This document shows, one piece after another, positions 17,173 to 24,328 of a stretch of DNA of 64,000 bases; positions within the stretch are counted from its first letter, which is position 1; each line of letters opens with the position of its first letter. The notes under the pieces are model-generated. The model ran no database searches. It had not been told where the DNA came from and was given only the letters and a program-made list of their open reading frames with translations. Location: contig NZ_CP143867.1 of the NCBI RefSeq assembly GCF_036416795.1, positions 4,270,001 through 4,334,000 on the forward strand. The letters are read 5' to 3'. Made by a program: the position numbers and the translations under genes. Source of the DNA: Bacteroides sp. MSB163. GTDB lineage: Bacteria > Bacteroidota > Bacteroidia > Bacteroidales > Bacteroidaceae.

Positions 17173-17868
17173 ATGGTAAAGTTTATCGAATCGGAACTCG
17201 TCTTACTTAAAAAGGAAATAGACGAAATGTGGACCTTAGTGTATAACCAGCTCGACCGGGCAGGGGAGGCAGTCCTGACCTTCGACCGCGAACTGGCGCA
17301 GCAAGTGTTGGTGCGCGAACGTCGCGTGAATGCCTTGGAATTGAAAATAGACAGTGACGTAGAAGATATTATCGCCCTGTATAATCCCGTAGCCATTGAT
17401 CTGCGTTTTGTGCTTGCCATGTTGAAGATCAATACAAACCTGGAACGGTTGGGGGACTTTGCCGAAGGTATAGCCCGTTTCGTGCTGAACTGTAAAGAGC
17501 CTGTCCTCGATCCGGACCTTTTGAAGCAATTACGTCTGGAAGAAATGCAGGCGCAAGTGCTTGCCATGCTGGAACTTGCCAAAAAGGCTCTTCAGGAAGA
17601 GAGTCAGGATCTGGCAACTTCAGTCTTTGCTAAAGACAATTTGCTGGATGAAATAAACGCTGAAGCCACTACCATTCTGGCAGGTTATATTGCTAAACAT
17701 CCGGACAGTGTTCTTCCTTGCCTGAACCTGGTAAGTGTCTTCCGCAAGTTGGAGCGTTCCGGCGACCATATTACCAACATTGCCGAAGAAATAGTCTTCT
17801 TTATCGATGCGAAAGTGTTAAAACATAGCGGAAAAACGGACGAACATTATCCTTTAAGCAAGAAATGA
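17173..17868 (+). CDS. phoU: Phosphate signalling protein PhoU
   Basis: A 231-residue all-helical protein built of two PhoU three-helix repeats. The metal-binding type motifs LERLGDFAEGIAR and LERSGDHITNIAEE each end a repeat. PhoU couples the Pst transporter to the sensor kinase and keeps the Pho regulon off when phosphate is plentiful. It starts 59 bp after pstB and ends the operon. No phoR/phoB pair lies in the window. Confidence 0.95.
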   Translation: MVKFIESELVLLKKEIDEMWTLVYNQLDRAGEAVLTFDRELAQQVLVRERRVNALELKIDSDVEDIIALYNPVAIDLRFVLAMLKINTNLERLGDFAEGIARFVLNCKEPVLDPDLLKQLRLEEMQAQVLAMLELAKKALQEESQDLATSVFAKDNLLDEINAEATTILAGYIAKHPDSVLPCLNLVSVFRKLERSGDHITNIAEEIVFFIDAKVLKHSGKTDEHYPLSKK

Positions 17869-17911
17869 GTTCTTTTTTAGGTAAAATTTAGCGTTTGTTA
17901 GAAAAATGCTA

Positions 17912-18010
17912 TATATTTGTCCATTGAAAACGATTGCGGATGTAGAAAGGCTGCATAATTGGTAATAAAACCAAAGAAATTTCAAAAAGATGTTATAAGA
18001 CATGTTTTTT
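17912..18010 (+). ncRNA. Weak candidate small transcript after phoU
   Basis: A -7 box TATATTTG lies at 17912-17919. About 85 nt downstream come a small hairpin (TTGGT/ACCAA, 17959-17974) and a weak ATGT/ACAT stem followed by six T residues (18005-18010). No open frame of note is present. The promoter box is good but the terminator stem is only 4 bp, so this is a low-confidence call. Confidence 0.25.
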
Positions 18011-18012
18011 AA

Positions 18013-18045
18013 TTTGGTAAGTAACCTGAAAAGCCGCTATATTTG
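18013..18045 (+). promoter_or_regulatory. Strong promoter with both -33 and -7 elements
   Basis: TTTG at 18013-18016 and TATATTTG at 18038-18045 are separated by 21 bp, matching both parts of the Bacteroides primary-sigma promoter. Transcription should start near 18052, where no gene begins. Confidence 0.7.
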
Positions 18046-18051
18046 CAGCGT

Positions 18052-18140
18052 TATCCTGAAAACAATCTTTTTACCTTAAAAAAAAACTAATACCTATTGA
18101 AAACTGAAAAATGGGGCTTTGTGAAAAGCTCCATTTTTTT
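18052..18140 (+). ncRNA. Probable small RNA of about 90 nt between phoU and ribE
   Basis: The interval runs from the predicted start of a consensus promoter to a rho-independent terminator (stem 18110-18120 with 18124-18135, one G-U pair, then seven T). The interior is A-rich and contains no convincing coding frame; a frame beginning at the ATG at 18111 starts in the terminator stem and reads through it. It is followed at once by a new promoter (TATCTTTG at 18164-18171). I do not recognise the RNA family. A short leader peptide cannot be excluded. Confidence 0.5.
18110..18140 (+). terminator. Rho-independent terminator of the small RNA
   Basis: AATGGGGCTTT pairs with AAAAGCTCCATT around a GTG loop, and the arm runs into TTTTTTT. 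Confidence 0.85.
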
Positions 18141-18163
18141 GTACTTATATTTCCCTTATTTCG

Positions 18164-18247
18164 TATCTTTGAAGAAGATAAGCTGCATCCCGGCAGAACT
18201 TTTTCATGTAAGCATGTAAATTCTGCGATCAATTTGCATTATCTTTG
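18164..18247 (+). promoter_or_regulatory. ribE promoter region with repeated 74-bp element and palindrome
   Basis: Two -7 boxes TATCTTTG occur, at 18164-18171 (with TTTG at 18138-18141) and at 18240-18247. The second ends a 74-bp stretch beginning GAAGATAAGCTGC at 18174 that recurs before folC and the gene at 28868. It contains an imperfect palindrome (18193-18226, GCAGAA...CATG-N4-CATG...TTCTGC) also present before the DUF4494 gene. No FMN riboswitch is recognisable here. Confidence 0.7.
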
Positions 18248-18294
18248 TGTTCTCCAAATAAGGAATTATAAATCATTAAATCGTAAACTGAATT

Positions 18295-18897
18295 ATGTTT
18301 TCCGGAATAGTAGAAGAATGTGCCACTCTTGTGGCATTGGTAAAAGAACAAGAGAACGTACACTTCACGTTCAAGTGCTCATTTGTAAATGAATTGAAGA
18401 TAGACCAGAGTGTATCTCATAACGGTGTATGCCTCACGGTAGTCAGCATGACAGAGGATACCTATACGGTTACAGCCATGAAGGAAACATTGGAGCGCTC
18501 CAACCTCGGGCTGTTGAACGTAGGAGACAAGGTGAATGTAGAGCGCAGTATGATGATGAACGGTCGCCTCGACGGACATATTGTGCAGGGGCATGTAGAT
18601 CAGACTGCCACCTGTATCAGTGTAGAAGATGCCGAAGGAAGTTATTACTTCACTTTCCGGTATGCTTTCGATAAGGAGATGGCAAAGCGGGGATACATTA
18701 CAGTGGATAAAGGCTCTGTAACGGTGAATGGTGTCAGCCTGACGGTGTGTAATCCAACGGACGATACTTTCCAGGTAGCTATCATTCCTTATACTTTCGA
18801 ATATACCAATTTTCACGATATCAAAGTTGATAGCGTAGTGAACATTGAATTTGACATTATCGGCAAATATATCAGTCGGATGCTCCAGTTTAAATAA
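18295..18897 (+). CDS. ribE: Riboflavin synthase, alpha subunit
   Basis: A 200-residue protein made of two lumazine-binding barrels. It starts with the diagnostic MFSGIVEE. Each barrel contains the ligand loop (NGVCLTVV near 43 and NGVSLTVC near 145) and a GHVDQTA-type motif. It dismutates two molecules of 6,7-dimethyl-8-ribityllumazine to riboflavin. Length and start agree with the family. Other rib genes are not in the window. Confidence 0.97.
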   Translation: MFSGIVEECATLVALVKEQENVHFTFKCSFVNELKIDQSVSHNGVCLTVVSMTEDTYTVTAMKETLERSNLGLLNVGDKVNVERSMMMNGRLDGHIVQGHVDQTATCISVEDAEGSYYFTFRYAFDKEMAKRGYITVDKGSVTVNGVSLTVCNPTDDTFQVAIIPYTFEYTNFHDIKVDSVVNIEFDIIGKYISRMLQFK

Positions 18898-18902
18898 TAG
18901 TT

Positions 18903-18975
18903 CACCACAGATTACGCAAATAGCGCAGAAATATTATCCTTTTATAATCAGTGTTTATCCGTGTAACCTGTGGTG
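18903..18975. repeat. CACCACAG inverted repeat between ribE and nitroreductase
   Basis: CACCACAGATTACGC (18903-18917) is mirrored imperfectly by CCGTGTAACCTGTGGTG (18959-18975), with GCGCAGAAATAT in between. It lies between two same-strand genes. It may act as an attenuator or terminator and belongs to the word-hairpin group. Confidence 0.6.
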
Positions 18976-18995
18976 CAATAAAAAACATATATCAA

Positions 18996-19532
18996 ATGGA
19001 CTTTTTACAATTAGTAGCCTCCCGTCAGAGTGACCGCGCTTATGATATGACGCGTCCTGTAGAGCCCGAGAAGCTGGAACGGATACTGGAAGCTGCCCGT
19101 CTGGCACCATCGGCTTGTAATGCGCAACCGTGGAAGTTTGTCGTAATCAATGATCCCGAACTTTCCGTTAAAGTAGGCAAAGCTACTGCCGGACTGGGGA
19201 TGAATAAATTTGCTAAGGATGCTCCCGTTCATATTCTGGTTGTGGAAGAATCGATGAATGTCACTTCATTTCTGGGTGCAAAGATTAAGGATAAGTATTT
19301 CCCCTTGATAGATATAGGTATTGCCACGGCTCATATCACTTTAGCTGCCGAGAGTGAGGGATTAGGTTCTTGTATTCTTGGCTGGTTTGATGAGAAAGAG
19401 ATTAAGAAGCTGACCGGTATTCCATCTTCTAAGCGCTTGCTATTGGTTATCACCATCGGCTACTCTGTAAAAGAGAAGAGAAAGAAGGCGAGGAAACCGA
19501 AGGAAAAGGTGGTTTCTTACAATAAATACTGA
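18996..19532 (+). CDS. Nitroreductase family flavoprotein
   Basis: A 178-residue protein starting MDFLQLVASRQSDRAYDM. An ATG at 18951 is in frame but lies inside the upstream inverted repeat. FMN-binding family motifs are present: SRQSDRAY, ARLAPSACNAQPWKFVVI, DIGIATAHITLAAESEGLGSCILG and PSSKRLLLVITIGY. Such enzymes reduce nitro groups or quinones with NAD(P)H; the physiological substrate is unknown. The C-terminal tail is rich in Lys and Arg. Confidence 0.92.
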   Translation: MDFLQLVASRQSDRAYDMTRPVEPEKLERILEAARLAPSACNAQPWKFVVINDPELSVKVGKATAGLGMNKFAKDAPVHILVVEESMNVTSFLGAKIKDKYFPLIDIGIATAHITLAAESEGLGSCILGWFDEKEIKKLTGIPSSKRLLLVITIGYSVKEKRKKARKPKEKVVSYNKY

Positions 19533-19543
19533 TTCAGTGATAA

Positions 19544-19614
19544 AGGGTTAGTGATAAGTGATTAACAGACTGCGCTATGACACCGCATGGTACTAATCAC
19601 TTATCACTAACCCT
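19544..19614. terminator. Perfect 21-bp inverted repeat, bidirectional terminator
   Basis: AGGGTTAGTGATAAGTGAT (from 19544) pairs perfectly with ATCACTTATCACTAACCCT (to 19614); the arms are 21 bp each around a 29-nt loop. It separates convergent genes. The arm itself is built from the word GTGATAA/GTGATTA. Confidence 0.75.
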
Positions 19615-19619
19615 CTAAA

Positions 19620-20936
19620 TTAAAGATTTTTCAGTAGCACATGGCTTGCACTTTTGTAATATTCTTCCCGTGCATTCATTAATACTTCCCATTGTTCGCT
19701 GAACTCCTTGTCCTTATCTATTTTGAAATCCTCCGAACCATGCGTGTCCAGTCTGTCTAACAGCAGAGCGACGTTCATTTTATTGATGTCCATGGAGGGT
19801 TGATAGCCGATATCTTCATTATTTTCGTCCACTACTTCATGCAATAGGTTTATCTCCTGTAACTCATATAAAGTCTGGTGTGTCAACCGGATCGGTATCT
19901 GACATTCTTCGGATATTTCTTCTGCTGTATATGGTTTTGCATTCTCCTCAAATCTTTTGGCAATGAGGGACATGATAAGGATAGCCACGAAATCCCGATA
20001 CCTCCGGCTGATATTTTTGGTGTCTTTGTCAAAACTGAAGTTCCGTATGTTTTGTCCCGCATACGTCAGTTCTGCACCAAACAGGCAGATTGTCCACGAT
20101 ATTTGTAGCCATAGCAGGAATAGGGGAAGGGCGGCGAAACTACCATAAATAGCATTGTAACGCGATACCCACAACTGACCACTGATGTATAGAAACTGGA
20201 ATGCCTGGTGTGCCGTTCCTGCAAGAACCCCCGCAATGAGCGCATGCTTGAACTTCACTTTAGTATTCGGCATATATATGTATAATCCTGTAAACATGAA
20301 CCAGGTCAAAGCAAAAGGTATGAGGCGGATCAGGAATTTCAGGATAGGGGCAAGCAGTACAAAGTCTTCAATGTACTTCAGCGTTGTGCTCATGAAGATG
20401 GAGAGACCACCCGAAATTACAATCAAGATAGGCATCAGTAGGAACATGGAGAAATAGTCCGTAATTTTACGGTACATACTTCGTGCCTTTTTTATTTGCC
20501 AGATGCGGTTGAAGGTTATTTCAATATTGGTGATCAGGTTGATAACTGTCCATAGCAACATAATTAAACCTACTCCGATAAATATGCCGCTTTTAGTTTC
20601 AGAAAGATAAGAGTCTACGAATTGGAGGATGACTTCTGTGGTCTGGTTATGCCCTCCGAATCCCATTCGCACCTGATTCTCCATCAGATTGGAGAAGCCG
20701 AACCCACGTGCTATGGCAAATAATATGGCAAGTATAGGGACAATGGCAAGCAAAGTGCTATAAGTCAATGCAGAGGCATTGTTTACTAGTCTGTCCTTGG
20801 TGAAGCGGTTGATACATAAATAAATGGTTTTGATTATATTGTAGAGGGAAAAAGTCGTTTTGGTGACTTCATCCTCTGTAATACGCCAGATGTCGTATGT
20901 AAGAAATTTCCAAAGGGCAGTAATACGTTTATTCAT
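19620..20936 (-). CDS. YihY/BrkB family inner-membrane protein with C-terminal winged-helix-like domain
   Basis: A 438-residue protein. The first 300 residues have six predicted membrane helices with the YihY/BrkB pattern (ASALTYSTLLAIVPILAILFAIARGFG, NAIYGSFAALPLFLLWLQISW, GAELTYAGQ). The remaining 130 residues are soluble and resemble a winged helix (YTAEEISEECQIPIRLTHQTLYELQEINLL). The family was once called RNase BN, but that activity belongs to another protein, so function remains open. It lies downstream of rnpB, but rnpB has its own T-rich end. Confidence 0.88.
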   Translation of the reverse strand: MNKRITALWKFLTYDIWRITEDEVTKTTFSLYNIIKTIYLCINRFTKDRLVNNASALTYSTLLAIVPILAILFAIARGFGFSNLMENQVRMGFGGHNQTTEVILQFVDSYLSETKSGIFIGVGLIMLLWTVINLITNIEITFNRIWQIKKARSMYRKITDYFSMFLLMPILIVISGGLSIFMSTTLKYIEDFVLLAPILKFLIRLIPFALTWFMFTGLYIYMPNTKVKFKHALIAGVLAGTAHQAFQFLYISGQLWVSRYNAIYGSFAALPLFLLWLQISWTICLFGAELTYAGQNIRNFSFDKDTKNISRRYRDFVAILIMSLIAKRFEENAKPYTAEEISEECQIPIRLTHQTLYELQEINLLHEVVDENNEDIGYQPSMDINKMNVALLLDRLDTHGSEDFKIDKDKEFSEQWEVLMNAREEYYKSASHVLLKNL

Positions 20937-20940
20937 AATA

Positions 20941-21055
20941 AATGAAGAATTAAGAATGAAAAATGAAGAATCAAAAATATAGAACGAGAAATTCTATAAA
21001 GTTGTTGCGCTATATAGAAATTCTTCACTCTTCATTTTTAGTTCTTCATTATTAA
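20941..21055. repeat. GAAGAAT word-repeat hairpin between yihY and rnpB
   Basis: AATGAAGAATTAAGAATG and AATGAAGAATC copies (20941-20971) face ATTCTTCACTCTTCATT and AGTTCTTCATT (21019-21050). The centre holds a second palindrome, TATAGAA/TTCTATA. A T-run on the minus strand (A-run 21054-21060) follows rnpB immediately. Confidence 0.7.
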
Positions 21056-21060
21056 AAAAA

Positions 21061-21458
21061 GCAGTCAGTCTGTAAGCCGGGTTCTGTTCTCTGTTTTCAG
21101 GAAGAATTTTTCATTGTTCATTCATCATTCTTCATTCAGCAAAGTGTCTGTCATTTATCTGAGCCGCATGTCACCATACAGGCTTTAGCGGTCTACCCTC
21201 CGACATGGAGCGAGCAGCTCTCATAGCGTCGGTTTACATGACCTTACAACTCCCAAGACGCACAGCCCTTGTGTCACCACAAGACTGGTAGGCTCTTACC
21301 CTACCTTCTCACCCTTACCCATGCCCAAGGACACCGGCGGTTATTTTCTTCTACGTTACTCTACCCTCGCGGACAGCTTTCTGTTAGGAAGTAGGATGCT
21401 CTATGTTGCCCGGACTTTCCTCATACGCCGAAGCGCAAGCGACAGACCGACCAACTGC
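21061..21458 (-). ncRNA. rnpB: RNase P RNA, bacterial type A
   Basis: On the minus strand the RNA begins near 21458 with GCAGTTGG and ends GACTGACTGC at 21061, which pair as helix P1. The universally conserved GAGGAAAGTCCGGGC (CR I) follows the 5' stem. AGATAAATGAC (CR V) and ACAGAACCCGGCTTAC near the 3' end are also present. It cleaves pre-tRNA leaders. A TATCTTTG box sits just upstream and a T-run just downstream. Between CR V and the 3' strand, a peripheral arm (21101-21140) carries the GAAGAAT word with an ATTCTTC partner, apparently the same repeat as in the flank. Confidence 0.96.
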
Positions 21459-21468
21459 TTTTATCCGG

Positions 21469-21476
21469 CAAAGATA
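21469..21476 (-). promoter_or_regulatory. rnpB -7 promoter box
   Basis: TATCTTTG on the minus strand, 10 bp before the predicted 5' end of RNase P RNA, as expected for a -7 element. Confidence 0.8.
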
Positions 21477-21535
21477 CGATTTTTATGCCAGCGGACACAG
21501 AAACTTGTAGAGTTTTTGTGTAAAGGAGGGCTTTT

Positions 21536-21665
21536 TCCGTATCTTCTCCGTACGATCTCCGTACGATCTCCGTATCCGGTCCGTATCTTCTCCGTAGTTT
21601 CTCCGTACCTTCTTCATAGTTATAGGTACGGACCGGATACGGACCTGGCACGGACCGGGTGCGGG
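21536..21665. repeat. Phased 11-bp TCCGT array with inverted partner; contents of the 21477-21789 gap
   Basis: TCCGT starts at 21536, 21547, 21558, 21569, 21580, 21591 and 21602: seven units at exactly 11 bp. The complement ACGGA then starts at 21628, 21639 and 21650, again 11 bp apart. The array lies between the divergent rnpB and NlpC/P60 promoters, so it is not a simple terminator. No coding sequence is supported in the gap; the open frame 21321-21683 crosses rnpB and this array. Confidence 0.85.
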
Positions 21666-21747
21666 GTAGATAACCTTCGGTAGGCTTCCATTTTTAAGCA
21701 CTTTCTTAATATTCCTGAAAATATATAACCAAAATAGAAATTATTTC

Positions 21748-21755
21748 TAACTTTG
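21748..21755 (+). promoter_or_regulatory. -7 promoter box of the murein-peptide gene group
   Basis: TAACTTTG matches TAnnTTTG and lies 34 bp before the NlpC/P60 start codon. Confidence 0.65.
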
Positions 21756-21789
21756 CTAACACTTAATAACCCCCAAATCATTTTAGCTA

Positions 21790-22992
21790 ATGAAGAAACT
21801 TATTCCTATCGTATCCCTGTTTCTTTTTGTTTCGTTGTATTCGGTAGCTTCGGAAATCGGAGACAGGACTATTCCTGCGGATGTAGCACAGTTGTCCGAC
21901 AGCTTGAAGCGTCAGTATGCTTCTGATAAGCGGGTGGCACTCTTTGATGTAGATTATTCCTTTTCCGGTAAAAATGTGATGTTACGTGGTGTGACTACTT
22001 CGGCCGAGGCGAAAGCTGCATTACTGAACGGGTTGTCGAAAGCTGACTATCAAGTAATGGACTGCTTACAGGTGTTGCCGGATGAGGCTGCACTGGAAGG
22101 AAAAACTTATGGTATCATAAAAGTATCGGTGTCCAATCTTAGGGTTGATCCTGACTTTTCATCCGAAATGATGACCCAGGGATTGATGGGAATGCCTGTC
22201 CGCATATTACAGCGCGACGGTTGGTATCGCATTCAGACACCGGATAATTATATCGCTTGGGTACATCGTGTAGGTATTCATCCGGTAACGAAAGAAGAAC
22301 TTCATGCTTGGAACGCAGTAGAGAAGATTGTGGTGACTTCTCATTACGGGTTTGTGTATTCTGAACCCAATCAGGCTTCGCAGACTGTTTCGGATGTAGT
22401 TGCAGGCAATCGCTTGAAGTGGGAGGGAACGAAAGGTGCATTCTATAAGGTTGCATATCCTGACGGGCGGACCGGCTATATTTCCAAATCTATCTCCATG
22501 CCGGAAAAGAAATGGCGTGCCGCTTTGAAACAGGATGCTGCCAGCATTATTTGCACGGCACATACGCTGATGGGAGTTCCTTATCTTTGGGCAGGCACTT
22601 CTTCCAAAGGGATAGATTGCAGTGGTTTTATGCGTACCATTCTTTTCATTCATGATATCATCATTCCTCGAGATGCTTCACAGCAAGCGTATGTAGGCGA
22701 GCATATTGATATCGCTCCTGATTTCAGCAACCTGCAACCGGGCGACTTGATCTTCTTCGGACGTAAAGCTACAGCAGATCGTAAAGAACGTGTGGTGCAT
22801 GTAGGAATGTATATTGGTAACAAACGTTTCATTCACTCGCAAGGTGATGTACATGTCAGCAGTTTTGATTCTGCCGATGAACTTTTTGATGAATATAACC
22901 TTGGACGTCTTCTGTTTGCTACGCGCGTGTTACCTTATATAAATAAGGAAGCATCCTTGAATACTACGGAAACGAATCCTTACTATAAATAA
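21790..22992 (+). CDS. NlpC/P60 (C40) murein-peptide endopeptidase, YkfC type
   Basis: A 400-residue protein with a signal peptide (1-20, SLYSVASE). Two SH3-like regions follow (about 110-235), then a C-terminal NlpC/P60 domain. The catalytic cysteine is in GIDCSGFMRT and the histidine in RVVHVGMYIG, with GVPYLWAGTSSKG just upstream. This layout is that of YkfC-type gamma-D-glutamyl-L-diamino acid endopeptidases, which release L-Ala-D-Glu from muropeptides. The next gene encodes the matching dipeptide epimerase, which supports the assignment. Confidence 0.93.
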   Translation: MKKLIPIVSLFLFVSLYSVASEIGDRTIPADVAQLSDSLKRQYASDKRVALFDVDYSFSGKNVMLRGVTTSAEAKAALLNGLSKADYQVMDCLQVLPDEAALEGKTYGIIKVSVSNLRVDPDFSSEMMTQGLMGMPVRILQRDGWYRIQTPDNYIAWVHRVGIHPVTKEELHAWNAVEKIVVTSHYGFVYSEPNQASQTVSDVVAGNRLKWEGTKGAFYKVAYPDGRTGYISKSISMPEKKWRAALKQDAASIICTAHTLMGVPYLWAGTSSKGIDCSGFMRTILFIHDIIIPRDASQQAYVGEHIDIAPDFSNLQPGDLIFFGRKATADRKERVVHVGMYIGNKRFIHSQGDVHVSSFDSADELFDEYNLGRLLFATRVLPYINKEASLNTTETNPYYK

Positions 22993-23002
22993 TAAAGTTA
23001 CG

Positions 23003-23083
23003 AACCACAAGCTACAAGCTACAAGTAGCAATGCTTTCATTCTGCAAAGCTCTTGTAGCCTGTAGCTCCGTAGCTCGTAGCTT
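23003..23083. repeat. GCTACAA word-repeat hairpin inside the murein-peptide gene group
   Basis: ACAAGCTACAAGCTACAAG (from about 23007) faces CTTGTAGCCTGTAGCTCCG and GTAGCTCGTAGCTT (23052-23083). It occupies most of the 111-bp gap between two same-strand genes that act in one pathway, so it may attenuate or stabilise rather than end transcription. A related word recurs at 59061-59145. Confidence 0.7.
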
Positions 23084-23103
23084 CTAACTTAAAAACAAAT
23101 ATT

Positions 23104-24270
23104 ATGCAAAACAGAAGAGATTTCCTGAAAACAGCTGCTTTTGCCGCATTGGGTTCCGGTGTGGTTATCAATGATGTGTTTGGAGGAGAAAGTGCTCTAA
23201 AACTGTTCAATATCAATAAAAGTGGTGTGAATGCCAGGATGAAATTGCGCTTCTTTCAATATGAGTTGAAGTTACGTCATGTTTTTACAGTGGCTACTTA
23301 CTCACGCACTACCACTCCTGATGTGCAAGTAGAGATAGAGTACGATGGTGTTATCGGTTATGGTGAAGCTTCCATGCCGCCTTATTTACAGAAAGAACTG
23401 GGTACGATGGAAAGTGTACTGGCTTTTCTGAAAAAAGTTCAGGATATCATTGGACAGTTTCCCGATCCTTTCCAATTGGAAGATATTCTCGCTTATGTAG
23501 ATAAGCTTTCACCGGGAGATGCCGCCGCTAAAGCTGCTGTAGATATTGCTTTGCACGATCTTGTGGGCAAATTGCTGAGAGCTCCGTGGTATAAGATATG
23601 GGGATTGGATAAGGAAAAAGCTCCTTCGACCACTTTTACCATTGGTATCGATACGCCGGATGTGGTACGGGAAAAAACAAGAGAATGTGCTGAGCAATTC
23701 AATATTCTCAAAGTAAAGCTGGGGCGTGAAAATGATAAAGAAATGATCGAAACAATCCGTTCGGTGACCGACCTGCCTATTGCCGTTGATGCCAATCAAG
23801 GTTGGACGGATAAGCATTATGCCATTGATATGATACAATGGTTGAAAGAAAAAGGGATTGTCATGATTGAGCAGCCGATGCCTAAAAACCAGTTGGATGA
23901 TATTGCCTGGGTGACACAACAGAGTCCGTTGCCTATCTTTGCTGATGAATCTTTGCAGCGTTTGAGTGATGTGGCCGGTCTGAAAGATGCATTTCATGGC
24001 ATCAATATCAAGTTGATGAAATGTACCGGTATGCGTGAAGGCTGGAAGATGGTAACATTAGCACGTGCTTTGGGTATGAAAGTGATGGTGGGCTGTATGA
24101 CGGAAACATCCTGTGCTTGCTCTGCTGCTGCCCAGTTTTCTCCTGCGGTTGACTTTGCTGATCTGGATGGCAATCTGCTTATTGCCAACGACCGTTTCAA
24201 GGGAATGGAGGTCGTAAAGGGTAAGATCACGTTACCTGATTTGCCAGGCATCGGAGTAGTGAAACTGTAA
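23104..24270 (+). CDS. Dipeptide (L-Ala-D/L-Glu) epimerase, enolase superfamily
   Basis: A 388-residue protein. It starts with a twin-arginine signal (RRDFLKTAAFAALGSG), then an enolase-type capping domain and barrel. The acid/base lysines are in LKVKLG and NIKLMK. Metal ligands lie in AVDANQGW, MIEQPMP and FADESL. This motif set is that of L-Ala-D/L-Glu epimerases (YcjG/YkfB), which convert L-Ala-D-Glu from murein to L-Ala-L-Glu for reuse as nutrient. A Tat signal implies export, unlike the cytoplasmic E. coli enzyme. The peptidase that makes its substrate is the previous gene. Confidence 0.92.
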   Translation: MQNRRDFLKTAAFAALGSGVVINDVFGGESALKLFNINKSGVNARMKLRFFQYELKLRHVFTVATYSRTTTPDVQVEIEYDGVIGYGEASMPPYLQKELGTMESVLAFLKKVQDIIGQFPDPFQLEDILAYVDKLSPGDAAAKAAVDIALHDLVGKLLRAPWYKIWGLDKEKAPSTTFTIGIDTPDVVREKTRECAEQFNILKVKLGRENDKEMIETIRSVTDLPIAVDANQGWTDKHYAIDMIQWLKEKGIVMIEQPMPKNQLDDIAWVTQQSPLPIFADESLQRLSDVAGLKDAFHGINIKLMKCTGMREGWKMVTLARALGMKVMVGCMTETSCACSAAAQFSPAVDFADLDGNLLIANDRFKGMEVVKGKITLPDLPGIGVVKL

Positions 24271-24328
24271 GGATCCTGAATCGTAATTCTATTTCCGTTC
24301 TCAATTATCATCTATAAATTAGCTTATT

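Noticed and set aside
17926..18140. 6S RNA
   Set aside because: The region is split by a second consensus promoter and does not fold as one long rod with a central bubble.
18181..18294. FMN riboswitch before ribE
   Set aside because: None of the conserved FMN-aptamer blocks could be found; the palindrome there is shared with the DUF4494 promoter.
21321..21683. 120-codon plus-strand ORF
   Set aside because: It lies across the antisense of rnpB and the phased TCCGT array; its composition reflects those sequences.
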